DNA of 64,000 nt, taken from contig CADBWQ010000008.1 in NCBI GenBank assembly GCA_902798545.1, forward strand, positions 62,001-126,000, in the 5' to 3' direction. Shown here one piece after another: positions 23,404 to 32,638 of the stretch. Position numbers and translations under genes: made by a program. Each line of letters begins with the position of its first letter. The stretch's first letter is position 1. The notes beneath the pieces are model-generated. The model ran no database searches. It had not been told where the DNA came from and saw only the letters and a program-made list of their open reading frames with translations. The stretch comes from Oscillospiraceae bacterium. GTDB lineage: Bacteria > Bacillota > Clostridia > Oscillospirales > Oscillospiraceae.

Positions 23404-24564
23404 TCAGTTCTGCGGGATCTCTTTCAGATCTCCGCCGTGGGCGGAGGCAAAATAGATGATATCGCTGATTTCCTTTTCCTGTCCGAACTGAACGGGATTG
23501 ATGAGCTGACCGCCAAAGACGGTCGTCGCGGTCTGTCCGCCGTCGAGGGCATAGGCTTTGATGCAGCCGCGCTTCAGCATGGCGTCTGCCTCCTGGCGCA
23601 GCGTTGCCAGATTATAATACTCCGTTCCGGGCTGGGCACAGTTGATGTTCATGGTCAGATAGTGATGCCGCTCCAGAAGTCCCAGCGCCGCCCTGGCATA
23701 GGTGTCGGTGACCTCGCCCCAGGGGTAATTCTCCGGCGTAACGTCCCGACCGTCGTCGATCAGCACGGGACCGAAGACCAGAGAAAACAGCACATCGTTC
23801 TCTGCGGCAAACTGTTCCGCTTCATACTGCATCTCGAACTGATTCCGATAGGAGAAGAGCATGTCTCCGTCCGATGTAATATAACAGGTGTCGCAGGTTT
23901 TTGGATCAAAGCGGTAGAATTCTCTCTGATAGATCCCGATACCGCAGGCACGGCCGTGATAATAGAAGTCTCCGCCGAAGGCCAGAACCGCATTGGCATC
24001 CGCAGCAAACTGTGAAGTGGTCTTGAAGGCGAAGCTCCAGAGCTCATCGGCCGAGATCTTCCGTCGCAGCTGGGATCCGTCCGCGATGATGACTTCTGAA
24101 AATGTTCCTACTGCCTGCGCTTCTACTTCCTGCCAGACAATACAGAGGATAGTCTCGTCAAAATACCAGCGGATCGGAGTATCCGGATATCGTTCAATGC
24201 TTTCGTTCCAGAGCAGATTCTTGTCTTTGAGCAGTTCCTGCACTTCTTCTCGCTGCAGAAATTCGGTCAGCTCTCCCGCATCCATACTCTCGTGATACCC
24301 CTCCGGATTCGGAATCATTCCCCAGAGCGCATTTTCCTGTATGGTCTGAACATAGACCGGCTCCGGCGTGGGTGTCGGTGTTGGTGTCGGTGTTGGCGTC
24401 GGTGTGGGGATTGGAGTCGGTTCCGGTGTTGGCTCCGGTGTATCAATACGCTGCGTTACCGCGGTCTCTCTGCTGAGCAGAACATTCTGCCAGAGGAGAA
24501 ATGCCGCCGCGGCCATCAGAAGCAGAAGAACCGGCAGCAGAATCAGATTGGATTTCTTTTTCAT
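23404..24564 (-). CDS. Membrane-anchored phosphodiester glycosidase (NAGPA/DUF2233 family)
   Basis: A 386-aa protein. It has an N-terminal TM anchor (residues 6-24) and a Pro-Thr repeat linker at about 42-68 (PTPTPTPTPT core). The NAGPA domain occupies the C-terminal two thirds; its hallmark is IKAYALDGGQTATTVFGG near 347 with a YLTMNINC strand before it. Such domains cleave sugar phosphodiesters, as in N-acetylglucosamine-1-phosphodiester removal and cell-wall polymer editing. The ATG at 24564 (GGAGA 4 nt upstream) is preferred over far upstream starts in the asnS spacer. Located outside the membrane, it probably acts on wall or capsule polymers. Confidence 0.78.
   Translation of the reverse strand: MKKKSNLILLPVLLLLMAAAAFLLWQNVLLSRETAVTQRIDTPEPTPEPTPIPTPTPTPTPTPTPTPEPVYVQTIQENALWGMIPNPEGYHESMDAGELTEFLQREEVQELLKDKNLLWNESIERYPDTPIRWYFDETILCIVWQEVEAQAVGTFSEVIIADGSQLRRKISADELWSFAFKTTSQFAADANAVLAFGGDFYYHGRACGIGIYQREFYRFDPKTCDTCYITSDGDMLFSYRNQFEMQYEAEQFAAENDVLFSLVFGPVLIDDGRDVTPENYPWGEVTDTYARAALGLLERHHYLTMNINCAQPGTEYYNLATLRQEADAMLKRGCIKAYALDGGQTATTVFGGQLINPVQFGQEKEISDIIYFASAHGGDLKEIPQN
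24364..24440. repeat. Low-complexity Pro-Thr codon repeat
   Basis: A run of GGTGTC/GGTGTT-like hexamers on the plus strand (CCx ACx codons on the minus strand) encodes the Pro-Thr linker of the glycosidase. Such repeats are prone to length change. Confidence 0.8.
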
Positions 24565-24585
24565 GGTATCTCCAATGATTTCCAA

Positions 24586-24616
24586 AAGAGGCTGTCTCAT
24601 TACGAGGCAGCCTCTT
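24586..24616 (-). terminator. Terminator downstream of asnS
   Basis: AAGAGGCTG (24586-24594) pairs with CAGCCTCTT (24608-24616); on the minus strand the stem ends in TTTT. It lies between asnS and the glycosidase gene, beside a parS site. Confidence 0.65.
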
Positions 24617-24624
24617 GTCGTCAT

Positions 24625-24640
24625 TGTTTCACGTGAAACA
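24625..24640. promoter_or_regulatory. parS site 1
   Basis: A perfect 16-bp TGTTTCACGTGAAACA palindrome, the universal ParB/Spo0J binding site. It lies in the asnS-glycosidase spacer about 3 kb from parAB. Confidence 0.95.
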
Positions 24641-24652
24641 ATTCGCTTTGGA

Positions 24653-26047
24653 TCAGAAATCCGCGTTTCCTGTGGTACGGGGATGCAGTTCCACATCGCG
24701 GATATTGCTCACACCGGTGAGGTACATGACCAGGCGCTCAAATCCGAGGCCATAACCGGCGTGACGGCAGCTGCCATAACGGCGCAGATCCAGATACCAC
24801 CAGTAGTCTTCCTTCTTCAGACCCAGCTCGTCCATGCGGGCTTCGAGAACACTCAGGCGCTCTTCTCTCTGGCTGCCGCCAATGATCTCGCCGATTCCGG
24901 GGACCAGGCAGTCGGCCGCAGCAACGGTCTTGCCGTCATCGTTGAGGCGCATGTAAAAGGCCTTGATGTCCTTCGGATAGTCTGTGACGAAAATCGGTTT
25001 CTTGAAAACTTCCTCGGTGAGATAGCGCTCATGTTCCGTCTGAAGATCGATCCCCCATTCTACAGGGTAATCAAATTTTCTCCCGCTTTTCTGAAGGATC
25101 TCCACCGCTTCGGTATAGGTGACCCGACCGAACTCATTGGAGACAACGTTCCCAAGGCGGTCCAGCAGGCCTTTGTCGACAAACTGGTTGAAGAAGGTCA
25201 TCTCCTGGGGGCAGCGCTCCAGAACCGTATTGATCACATACTTGACCATGGCTTCCGCGGTATTCATATAGTCATACAGGTCGGCGAAGGCCATTTCCGG
25301 CTCAATCATCCAGAACTCGGCTGCATGCCGCTGGGTATAGGAGACCTCTGCACGGAAGGTCGGTCCGAAGGTATAGACATCGCCGAAGGCCATTGCGAAG
25401 TTTTCTGCATTCAGCTGTCCGGAGACCGTCAGATTGGTTGCCTTACCGAAGAAGTCCTTGCTGTCATCGACCGTGCCGTCTTCCTTCAGCGGCAGATTGT
25501 TGAGATCCAGCGTGGTAACACGGAACATTTCACCTGCACCCTCAGCATCCGAGCCGGTAATAATCGGTGTGTGGACATAGACAAAACCGCGGTCCCGGAA
25601 AAATTCATGAATTGCCTGTGCGGCTACACTGCGCACACGGAAGACAGCGGAGAAAAGATTCGTTCTCGGACGCAGATGCTGGATGGTCCGAAGGAACTCC
25701 ACACTGTGGCGCTTTTTCTGCAGGGGATAATCCGGCGTGGAAACGCCTTCCACGGTGATTTCCGATGCTTTCAGTTCAAAGGGCTGCTTTGCTTCCGGCG
25801 TGAGGACCAGTTGCCCTTTGACGATCAGGGCCGCGCCCACATTCTGTTTTGCGATCTCATCGTAGTTGGACAGGGTTTCACGGGCGAACACAACCTGCAG
25901 AGACTTGAAGCAGCTTCCGTCGTTCAGCTCGATAAAACCGAAGTTCTTCATATCACGGACGGTGCGGACCCACCCGCAGACGGTAATCTCCTGATCCGCA
26001 TAGCTCTGCGCATCGGCATAAATGAAAGATATCTTTTCTCTTTTCAT
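24653..26047 (-). CDS. asnS: Asparaginyl-tRNA synthetase
   Basis: A 464-aa class IIb synthetase that charges tRNA-Asn in the cytoplasm. The OB-fold anticodon-binding domain is at about residues 15-100 ([22 protein letters not shown]). Class II motif 2 lies around [21 protein letters not shown] near 229-249, and motif 3 is [15 protein letters not shown] near 432. The Asn-specific length and the [11 protein letters not shown] pattern separate it from AspRS and LysRS. Start ATG has GGAGAGA upstream on the minus strand. Confidence 0.95.
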   Translation of the reverse strand: MKREKISFIYADAQSYADQEITVCGWVRTVRDMKNFGFIELNDGSCFKSLQVVFARETLSNYDEIAKQNVGAALIVKGQLVLTPEAKQPFELKASEITVEGVSTPDYPLQKKRHSVEFLRTIQHLRPRTNLFSAVFRVRSVAAQAIHEFFRDRGFVYVHTPIITGSDAEGAGEMFRVTTLDLNNLPLKEDGTVDDSKDFFGKATNLTVSGQLNAENFAMAFGDVYTFGPTFRAEVSYTQRHAAEFWMIEPEMAFADLYDYMNTAEAMVKYVINTVLERCPQEMTFFNQFVDKGLLDRLGNVVSNEFGRVTYTEAVEILQKSGRKFDYPVEWGIDLQTEHERYLTEEVFKKPIFVTDYPKDIKAFYMRLNDDGKTVAAADCLVPGIGEIIGGSQREERLSVLEARMDELGLKKEDYWWYLDLRRYGSCRHAGYGLGFERLVMYLTGVSNIRDVELHPRTTGNADF

Positions 26048-26066
26048 GTCTTATCTCTCCTTCTAA

Positions 26067-26954
26067 CTAAAAAATCAACTGAACCGGAGCATGATAATTG
26101 CAGAGCTCAATAGCCTTGTGTTCTCCGCCCGCCTCTCCGTCCCGAGTCCAGGCGATTGGCTTATCAAAAGTAAACTTTGCATGTTTTGTATGGAGGATTC
26201 TCAGGTAATTGCTGTCAAACCGTCTGGACAGCACAGATGCGGCAAGCTCTCCGTAGGCGTCAATGGTTCCGGGATCCCGGACCAGTACCAGTTCGCTCAT
26301 ACCATCTCCCAGGGAAACCATTTCTTCACGAAGATGAACGATTCCAGCGACGGAGGTGGAGTTGGACATGCTGCCATAGACGAGATCGTCTTCCAGAACA
26401 CCGTCATCATATTCCACCTTCGTATGGATGATCTCAATCTTTCCGAGCTGTGCCGCGCCCTGGAGGACATAGGCTAGATGTCCGAGTGCCCGCTTCTGAT
26501 CCTGCGGGGTGGCATAACTGACTTCCGTAAACGCGCCAAAGGCGGCGATATAGGCAAAATACTCATGATCTCCGAAGCCGCCCACATCGAAAGGATGGGG
26601 AGACCCGGAAAGGATTCTTTTTGCAGCGCCGATGGTGTCATTCTTGGGAAGTCCCAGCGTCGTTGCGACATCATTGGCTGTACCCATTGGAAAATAGCCG
26701 ACCGGTGGGGGATTGTTGATTTTCATCAATCCGGCCAGAACCTCACTGAGGGTACCGTCTCCGCCGATACAGGCAACCACATCAAAGTTTTCCGCATTTT
26801 CCGCGGCAAATTTTGTAGCGTCGCCTCTCCCGGCCGTAAAGAACAGACTCGGCTGCAGGCCTCCTGATGCCAGAACCTGCATGGCTTCACCGAAGAAGCT
26901 CTTAAAGCCGCCCCGTCCGGCAACCGGATTCACGATGAGCATCAGCTTTTTCAT
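26067..26954 (-). CDS. Diacylglycerol/lipid kinase family protein (YegS/BmrU/DgkB type)
   Basis: A 295-aa soluble lipid kinase. The N-terminal NPVAGRGG near residue 9 and the nucleotide loop GGDGTLSEVLAG near 63 are the hallmarks of the DAGK catalytic domain, and PMGTANDVATTLG near 87 completes the site. It recycles diacylglycerol or phosphorylates a related lipid at the membrane. I start it at the ATG at 26954 (GGAGG at 6 nt); the adjacent ATG at 26957 sits too close to the RBS. It follows rpsT on the minus strand after a terminator-like hairpin. Confidence 0.85.
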   Translation of the reverse strand: MKKLMLIVNPVAGRGGFKSFFGEAMQVLASGGLQPSLFFTAGRGDATKFAAENAENFDVVACIGGDGTLSEVLAGLMKINNPPPVGYFPMGTANDVATTLGLPKNDTIGAAKRILSGSPHPFDVGGFGDHEYFAYIAAFGAFTEVSYATPQDQKRALGHLAYVLQGAAQLGKIEIIHTKVEYDDGVLEDDLVYGSMSNSTSVAGIVHLREEMVSLGDGMSELVLVRDPGTIDAYGELAASVLSRRFDSNYLRILHTKHAKFTFDKPIAWTRDGEAGGEHKAIELCNYHAPVQLIF

Positions 26955-26978
26955 CATTTTCCTCCAAAAAAAGCCCAA

Positions 26979-26999
26979 GGGACGCATAGACTGCGCCCC
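26979..26999 (-). terminator. Terminator/attenuator between rpsT and the lipid-kinase gene
   Basis: An 8-bp stem (26979-26986 with 26992-26999, one G-U) is followed on the minus strand by TTGGG and then C plus seven T, immediately ahead of the kinase RBS. It ends most rpsT transcripts while leaving some read-through. Confidence 0.65.
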
Positions 27000-27029
27000 T
27001 TCGTCATCCCATTAAGATGTTCTCAATGC

Positions 27030-27293
27030 TCAGTTCAAGCCATTGAGCTTTCCGGCCATCGCGGACTTTTTCCGAGCCGCGTTGTTCTTATGCAGCAGGC
27101 CCTTACCGGCTGCACGGTCAACAGTCTTAACAGCAACTTTATAGGCATCGGCGGCTGCATCTTTGTTTCCTTCGGTCACAGCTGCCTCGAACTTCTTCAG
27201 TGTGGTCTTCAGAGCGGTCTTCTCTGCACGATTCTTTGCACGAAGCTCCTTGGACTTAAGGTCTCTTTTGGCAGAAGACTTGATATTTGCCAT
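27030..27293 (-). CDS. rpsT: 30S ribosomal protein S20
   Basis: An 87-aa basic helical protein, MANIKSSAKRD at its start, that binds 16S rRNA early in 30S assembly. The conserved Lys/Arg-rich N-terminus and GKGLLHKNNAARKKSAM near residue 65 are typical. Start at 27293 follows GGAGG by 11 nt; a further upstream ATG (27317) has no such site. Confidence 0.96.
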   Translation of the reverse strand: MANIKSSAKRDLKSKELRAKNRAEKTALKTTLKKFEAAVTEGNKDAAADAYKVAVKTVDRAAGKGLLHKNNAARKKSAMAGKLNGLN

Positions 27294-27352
27294 GCGGTTT
27301 GCCACCTCCCTACTCATTATATTATTACGCGTGAAATCACTCGCGTTTAGTG

Positions 27353-27381
27353 ATTATAGCAAAGAAATATTGGAAAAGCAA
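27353..27381 (-). promoter_or_regulatory. rpsT promoter
   Basis: Minus strand TTGCTT (27381-27376), 17 nt, TATAAT (27358-27353), about 60 bp upstream of the rpsT start codon. Confidence 0.65.
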
Positions 27382-27505
27382 GCATTTTCTTATGCTTTTC
27401 CCGGTTTTTTTTAAATCAGATTAAGAACTCCTATTTCTTGTATGTTGGTTTGTTTTCAGACCACCATATTTGGTTATTGAAGGATTCCAATTCTGTTCTC
27501 TGTAA

Positions 27506-27521
27506 TGTTTCACGTGAAACA
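27506..27521. promoter_or_regulatory. parS site 2
   Basis: A perfect 16-bp parS palindrome, about 100 bp upstream of parA and 20 bp from parS site 3. Confidence 0.95.
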
Positions 27522-27541
27522 TTTTTAGAAAAACTTTTTGT

Positions 27542-27557
27542 TGTTTCACGTGAAACA
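27542..27557. promoter_or_regulatory. parS site 3
   Basis: A perfect parS palindrome, spaced 36 bp from site 2 (centre to centre). The pair in the parAB promoter region probably nucleates ParB loading and may also autoregulate parAB. Confidence 0.95.
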
Positions 27558-27620
27558 TTGCATTTGCTGTCGAATGCTGTTATAATTCTCCTGTGATTAT
27601 ACGAGGAGATTCTTTGACCT

Positions 27621-28394
27621 ATGGCAAAAATCGTCGCCTTCGCCAACCAGAAAGGCGGAGTGGGAAAAACAACTAGCTGTGTCAACCTTTGTGCCTCTCT
27701 GACTTTACTTGGAAAGCGTATTCTTCTGGTTGACTGTGATCCGCAGGGGAATGCAAGTTCCGGAATGGGCGTGAAGAAAAACCGGTCCCCAAATATCTAC
27801 GACATGATGATACATGACGTGCCAAGCGAGGACTGCGTTGTCCATACGGCATATGGAGATGTTATTCCAAGCGGAAGGGAATTTGCCGCAGCTACGGTGG
27901 AGCTTATTTCCCACCCAAATCGTGAAAAGACACTTTATACTGCTCTGCAGCGTCTTTATACGGAATATGACTATATGTTTCTGGACTGTCCGCCCTCTCT
28001 GGAACTTATCACAGTCAATGCACTTGCCGCAGCAGACAGTGTTCTGATTCCGATGCAATGCGAATACTATGCGCTGGAAGGAATCGCTGACTTGATCAGC
28101 AGCATCCGGATGTGTTCTACCCGTCTCAATCGCAGGCTCCACATAGAGGGGATTCTTCTCACTATGTATGACGCGCGGGCAAATCTGACGCTCCAAGTGG
28201 AAAATGAGTTGCGCCGGTTTATGCCTGAAAAGGTGTATCAGACTGTAATTCCCCGTTCTGTTCGTCTGTCAGAGGCGCCGAGTCACGGTCTCCCTGGTGT
28301 GATCTATGACCGAAACAACAAGGGCAGTAAGGCCTATCAGGCGTTGGCAGAAGAATTTTTAAGCAAAAGCGAAGGAAGACGATCATGGCAGTAA
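27621..28394 (+). CDS. parA: Chromosome-partitioning ATPase ParA/Soj
   Basis: A 257-aa deviant Walker ATPase that works with ParB-parS in origin segregation and, in Firmicutes, regulates DnaA. The deviant Walker A is NQKGGVGKTTS near residues 9-19 and Walker B is MFLDCPPSL near 118. Preceded by two parS sites and overlapping parB by 10 bp, the standard chromosomal parAB arrangement. The ATG at 27621 gives the family's short N-terminus. Confidence 0.95.
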   Translation: MAKIVAFANQKGGVGKTTSCVNLCASLTLLGKRILLVDCDPQGNASSGMGVKKNRSPNIYDMMIHDVPSEDCVVHTAYGDVIPSGREFAAATVELISHPNREKTLYTALQRLYTEYDYMFLDCPPSLELITVNALAAADSVLIPMQCEYYALEGIADLISSIRMCSTRLNRRLHIEGILLTMYDARANLTLQVENELRRFMPEKVYQTVIPRSVRLSEAPSHGLPGVIYDRNNKGSKAYQALAEEFLSKSEGRRSWQ

Positions 28395-29269
28395 AAGAAA
28401 AACGCGGTCTTGGCATCGGTCTGGAAGCATTGTTTGGCACCGACCTTCAGATGCTGCAGGAAGAGGATATCATCTCGCTCCCCATCTCAAAGGTAGAGCC
28501 GTGGCAGGATCAGCCGAGAGACCACTTTGACGAAGAACGTCTTCAGGATCTGGCTGCATCCATATCCCGTCATGGCCTGATTCAGCCTGTGATTGTCAGA
28601 AAACTCGATTCCGGTGTCTATCAGATCATTGCCGGCGAGCGCCGCTGGCGGGCTGCCCGGCTTGCCGGACTGACTGAGATTCCGGTCCGTGTGCTGCGCG
28701 CCGATGATCAGAGCGTTGCAGAGCTCGCTCTGGTGGAGAATCTTCAACGTGAAGACCTGAATCCCATGGAAGAAGCCCGTGGCTATCAGAAACTCATGCA
28801 GAACTACTCCCTGACCCAGGAAGAGGCAGCTGCCGGTGTTGGGAAATCCCGTTCTGCCGTAGCAAATGCACTTCGTCTGCTGAATCTCAGTGTGCCGGTC
28901 ATGGAGATGGTCGAGAGTGGAACTCTGTCTGCCGGCCATGCCAGAACACTTCTGGCCCTGGATAATCCAGAATTACAGAAGAGGGCCGCCGACCAGGTGC
29001 TGGCAAAGACACTTTCCGTTCGTAAGACGGAACAGATGGTCTCCAGACTGAAAAAGGAAGCAGACCGAAAAGCAGAAGAAAAAACAGAGATTGATGACGC
29101 TGTGAATGCGGTGGACTATGCTGCAGCACTTTCAGAAGAACTCTCCTCTGTGCTCGGCCGCCGTGTTGCTCTCATCGAAAAGAGCAATCGGGGAAAAATT
29201 GAGCTTTATTATGACAATGCGGACGACAGGGAGGCTTTGATTGCTGTCCTGCGCGCCCTGCAGAAATAA
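28385..29269 (+). CDS. parB: Chromosome-partitioning protein ParB/Spo0J (CTPase)
   Basis: A 294-aa parS-binding CTP-dependent clamp. The N-terminal ParB/Srx domain carries the CTP-binding GERRWRAARLAGL near residue 82 and ENLQREDLNP near 117. The helix-turn-helix (GKSRSAVANALRLLNL) is near 155, and a C-terminal dimerisation region follows a charged coiled stretch (about 217-240). The N-terminal tail KEKRGLGIGLEALFG is the ParA-stimulating part. It overlaps parA by 10 bp. Confidence 0.95.
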   Translation: MAVKEKRGLGIGLEALFGTDLQMLQEEDIISLPISKVEPWQDQPRDHFDEERLQDLAASISRHGLIQPVIVRKLDSGVYQIIAGERRWRAARLAGLTEIPVRVLRADDQSVAELALVENLQREDLNPMEEARGYQKLMQNYSLTQEEAAAGVGKSRSAVANALRLLNLSVPVMEMVESGTLSAGHARTLLALDNPELQKRAADQVLAKTLSVRKTEQMVSRLKKEADRKAEEKTEIDDAVNAVDYAAALSEELSSVLGRRVALIEKSNRGKIELYYDNADDREALIAVLRALQK

Positions 29270-29310
29270 AAACCCCCCTATTCCGTACAACTGTAGAGAA
29301 GGAGAAACAC

Positions 29311-30630
29311 ATGCTGGATATCAGATTTGTCCGGGAAAATCCGGATCTGGTCAAGGAAAACATCAAAAAAAAATATCAGGACTTCAAGCTCCCGCTGGTA
29401 GACGAGGTTATAGCACTGGATGAGAAAAACCGCGCTGCCATCACGGAGGCCAGTGATCTTCGCGCACAGAAGAATAAGCTGAGCAAGGCAAATGGTCCCT
29501 TGTTCGGCAAACTCAAAAAGGCTGCTGAAGAAGAAAAGGCTGCTATTCAGGCGGAGATTGATGCCAATATGGCCGCGGTAAAGGCCAATGATGAGCGTCT
29601 GGAAGAATTGGAAAAGCTGGAAGAAGAGTACGCTGCTGAAATCTACAAGCGCATGCTGCTGATTCCGAATATCATTGATCCTTCCGTTCCGCTAGGTCCG
29701 GATGACAGCTGCAATGTCGAAGTTGAACGTTTTGGCGATCCGGTAGTTCCGGATTACCAGATTCCCTATCATACAGAAATCATGGAGCGTTTCAATGGCA
29801 TCGACATGGATGCAGCCGGAAGAACTTCCGGCAATGGCTTCTACTATCTCATGGGCGATATCGCCCGCCTTCATTCCGCTGTTTTGGCCTATGCCCGTGA
29901 CTTCATGATTAACAAAGGCTTTATCTACTGCATTCCTCCTTTCATGATTCACGGCAACGTAGTCGAAGGCGTCATGAGCCAGAATGATATGGATGCCATG
30001 ATGTATAAGATTGAAGGGGAAGACCTCTATCTGATTGGCACCTCTGAACACTCCATGATTGGAAAGTTCATCGACCAGATTTTAACAGAGGATCAGCTTC
30101 CCCAGACACTGACCAGCTATTCTCCCTGTTTCCGCAAGGAGAAGGGTGCCCACGGCATTGAAGAACGCGGCGTCTATCGTATTCACCAGTTTGAGAAACA
30201 GGAAATGATCGTCGTCTGCAAGCCGGAGGACTCCACGGCCTGGTATGAAAAGATGTGGCGTCTTTCTGTGGAACTTTTCCGCAGTATGGAAATCCCCGTC
30301 CGGCAGTTGGAGTGCTGTTCCGGTGATCTGGCCGATTTGAAAGTCAAGTCCTGCGACATTGAAGCCTGGTCTCCTCGCCAGCAGAAGTACTTTGAGGTTT
30401 GTTCCTGCTCCAATCTCTCCGATGCCCAAGCCCGTCGCCTGAAAATCCGTGTCAAGGGAGAAGATGGAAAAACCTATCTCCCTCACACGCTCAACAATAC
30501 TGTTGTTGCGCCGCCCCGTATGCTCATTGCATTTCTTGAAAATCACCTTCAAGCAGACGGAAGTGTCACCATCCCAGAAGTTCTCTGGCCCTATATGGGC
30601 GGAACAAAGGTCCTGATTCCAAAAAAGTAA
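29311..30630 (+). CDS. serS: Seryl-tRNA synthetase
   Basis: A 439-aa class II synthetase charging tRNA-Ser and tRNA-Sec. The N-terminal antiparallel coiled-coil arm is at about residues 25-110. Motif 2 contains CFRKEKGAHGIEERGVYRIHQF near 273-294 and motif 3 follows at NNTVVAPPRMLIAFLENH near 395. The internal RTSGNGFYYLMGDIARLH is typical of the longer bacterial/archaeal-like SerRS forms found in several Clostridia. GAGAAGGAG precedes the ATG. Finding serS between parB and dnaA is not unusual in Clostridia. Confidence 0.95.
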   Translation: MLDIRFVRENPDLVKENIKKKYQDFKLPLVDEVIALDEKNRAAITEASDLRAQKNKLSKANGPLFGKLKKAAEEEKAAIQAEIDANMAAVKANDERLEELEKLEEEYAAEIYKRMLLIPNIIDPSVPLGPDDSCNVEVERFGDPVVPDYQIPYHTEIMERFNGIDMDAAGRTSGNGFYYLMGDIARLHSAVLAYARDFMINKGFIYCIPPFMIHGNVVEGVMSQNDMDAMMYKIEGEDLYLIGTSEHSMIGKFIDQILTEDQLPQTLTSYSPCFRKEKGAHGIEERGVYRIHQFEKQEMIVVCKPEDSTAWYEKMWRLSVELFRSMEIPVRQLECCSGDLADLKVKSCDIEAWSPRQQKYFEVCSCSNLSDAQARRLKIRVKGEDGKTYLPHTLNNTVVAPPRMLIAFLENHLQADGSVTIPEVLWPYMGGTKVLIPKK

Positions 30631-30688
30631 TCATACTGTATAATTACGGTTTCGTACCGTAAAATATAGAAAAAGAGAGGTATCATCA

Positions 30689-31123
30689 ATGAAAAAGTTT
30701 GTTGAAGAATTCAAAGCGTTTATTTCCCGCGGCAGCGTTTTGGACATGGCCATCGGTGTTATCATCGGCGGAGCGTTCGGTGCAATCACCAGCTCCCTGG
30801 TGGCTGACGTCATCACCCCGCTGCTTGCAGCCCTGTTCAAGAGTCCGAATACCGACGCTCTGAACATCACTCTGCGTGCTGCAACTGAAGAGTCTGATGC
30901 AATTGTTCTCGGTCTTGGCACGTTTGTTGGGACGATCATCAACTTCCTCGTCATTGCACTGGTCATCTTCTCCATGATCAAGGCCATGAACAAGGCATCC
31001 GAGATGGCAAAGAGCCTTGCAAAGAAGCAGGAAGAGGAAGCTGCTGCCGCAGAAGAAGAGCCGAAGCCCACTTCTGAAGAACTGCTCGCGGCCATTCTTG
31101 ATGAACTGAAGAAGAAAGAGTAA
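30689..31123 (+). CDS. mscL: Large-conductance mechanosensitive channel
   Basis: A 144-aa inner-membrane channel that opens under hypo-osmotic shock. TM1 is VLDMAIGVIIGGAFGAITSS near residues 17-36 with the pore-lining Gly-rich helix. TM2 is FVGTIINFLVIALVIFSMI near 78-96. A charged C-terminal helix, rich in Lys/Glu and Ala, follows (about 100-144). Length is at the normal upper end. A strong hairpin follows the stop codon. Confidence 0.95.
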   Translation: MKKFVEEFKAFISRGSVLDMAIGVIIGGAFGAITSSLVADVITPLLAALFKSPNTDALNITLRAATEESDAIVLGLGTFVGTIINFLVIALVIFSMIKAMNKASEMAKSLAKKQEEEAAAAEEEPKPTSEELLAAILDELKKKE

Positions 31124-31150
31124 TCATTTCCATTATTCATCAAATGTTAT

Positions 31151-31175
31151 GAGAGTCCGGATGATCCGGACTCTC
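31151..31175 (+). terminator. mscL terminator
   Basis: A 10-bp stem GAGAGTCCGG / CCGGACTCTC (31151-31160, 31166-31175) is followed by TTCTTTATTT, separating mscL from dnaA. Confidence 0.85.
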
Positions 31176-31208
31176 TTCTTTATTTATATTTATATCTTCT
31201 CTTTTTTA

Positions 31209-31237
31209 TTGCATGTTGAATGATAATCTGTTATAAT
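31209..31237 (+). promoter_or_regulatory. dnaA promoter
   Basis: TTGCAT (31209-31214), 17 nt, TATAAT (31232-31237). The 187-bp gap between mscL and dnaA contains no clear DnaA box, so dnaA autoregulation through canonical boxes is not visible here. Confidence 0.6.
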
Positions 31238-31309
31238 AGATTGGTTTATAATGTACGAGTTAAAACAGTTTTTCCGTCGATCAACACTGTTTGGAAAGGG
31301 GACCTGTTC

Positions 31310-32623
31310 ATGAATTCACTGATGGACATCTGGCAGGAAATTTTGCATCATCTCTCCTCTCAACTGACCCCAACTGCAATCAACACCTGGTTCTCTGACT
31401 GTGAACCTGTTGCACTGGAGGAGAACTGTCTCGTCATTCGGACACCTTCGGAATTTAAGAAAAGTATCATCTCCCAGCGCTTCTCTTCTATTATCATCTC
31501 ATATCTCTCTGATCTGTTTTCCTGTGAGTTTGATCTTTTAATTCTGGTTGGCGATGAGGAATACGAAAAAGATTCTTCCGGAGATGACGATGATCTTCCG
31601 GAAATGGCCGGATACACCTTTGACAATTTTATTGTCGGTAATTCCAACAAATTCGCACACGCCGCTGCCATTTCCGTCGCTGAAAATCCCGGAAAAAACT
31701 ATAATCCTCTTTTTATTTACGGTAACTCCGGTCTTGGTAAAACACACCTGCTGTGGGCAATCGGCCACTCAATCCGGGAACGTTTCCCGGAAAAAAAGAT
31801 CTCTTACATCAAAGGTGATGATTTCACTAACGAGATGGTCAAATCCATCAAAGAAGGAAAGACAGAAGAATTTCGGAATAAACACAGAAATGTGGATCTG
31901 TTTTTGGTGGACGACATCCAGTTTATAGCCGGAAAACAGAGTACACAGATTGAGTTTTTTCATACATTCAATTACATCTATGAAGCCGGACACCAGATTG
32001 TGATTACCTCAGATCGGCCTCCGATGGAAATGTCACTCCTTGATGACCGGCTGAGGACCCGCTTTGAAGGCGGTCTTATGGCTGATATTGCTCCACCTGA
32101 CCTTGAAACAAGAATGGCCATTGCACGAAATAAGGCCTCTCGCCTCGGTCTTTTTCTTCCGGATGATATTATTGAATATATTGCATCCACTATCACTGCA
32201 AATGTCCGGCAGCTTGAAGGCGTAATTAAGCGTCTCACAGCTTACAAGGAAATACTGAACAGTGATATTACCAGAGCTTCTGTTGACAGGGCAATCGAAG
32301 ATGTGACCAAAAAAGGTACCGACATTCCGAAGCCAGATAATATCATCCGTGAAACTGCAAAGTATTATTCTCTCAAGCCGGAAGATCTTAAGGGCAACAA
32401 CCGCTCAAAAAACACTGCCATGGCAAGACAGATTGCCATGTATTTAATGCGCCAGCTTACAAATCTCTCTCTTAACGACATAGGCAAAGAGCTTGGGCGC
32501 AACCATACCACCGCCCTCAGCTCCATTCGGAAGATCGAAGATCTGATGCGCAGCGATCCTGATATGACCGGCGTTATCCGCGATATCACATCTAATATTA
32601 CTACGAGTTCCGGTTCCGTATGA
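31310..32623 (+). CDS. dnaA: Chromosomal replication initiator DnaA
   Basis: A 437-aa AAA+ initiator. Domain I is at about residues 1-80. Walker A is GNSGLGKTHLL near 140 and Walker B is FLVDDIQF near 199. Domain IV ends with LSLNDIGKELGRNHTTALSS near 387-406. Normally this DNA-contact motif reads GGRDHTT; here one Gly is missing and Asn398 replaces the Asp that contacts bases in the DnaA box. The adjacent oriC carries box variants with an altered sixth position, which may match this change. The start at 31310 follows GGAAAGGGG; an upstream extension to 31220 lies in the promoter. Confidence 0.95.
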   Translation: MNSLMDIWQEILHHLSSQLTPTAINTWFSDCEPVALEENCLVIRTPSEFKKSIISQRFSSIIISYLSDLFSCEFDLLILVGDEEYEKDSSGDDDDLPEMAGYTFDNFIVGNSNKFAHAAAISVAENPGKNYNPLFIYGNSGLGKTHLLWAIGHSIRERFPEKKISYIKGDDFTNEMVKSIKEGKTEEFRNKHRNVDLFLVDDIQFIAGKQSTQIEFFHTFNYIYEAGHQIVITSDRPPMEMSLLDDRLRTRFEGGLMADIAPPDLETRMAIARNKASRLGLFLPDDIIEYIASTITANVRQLEGVIKRLTAYKEILNSDITRASVDRAIEDVTKKGTDIPKPDNIIRETAKYYSLKPEDLKGNNRSKNTAMARQIAMYLMRQLTNLSLNDIGKELGRNHTTALSSIRKIEDLMRSDPDMTGVIRDITSNITTSSGSV

Positions 32624-32638
32624 CTTTGAACTGTTCAC

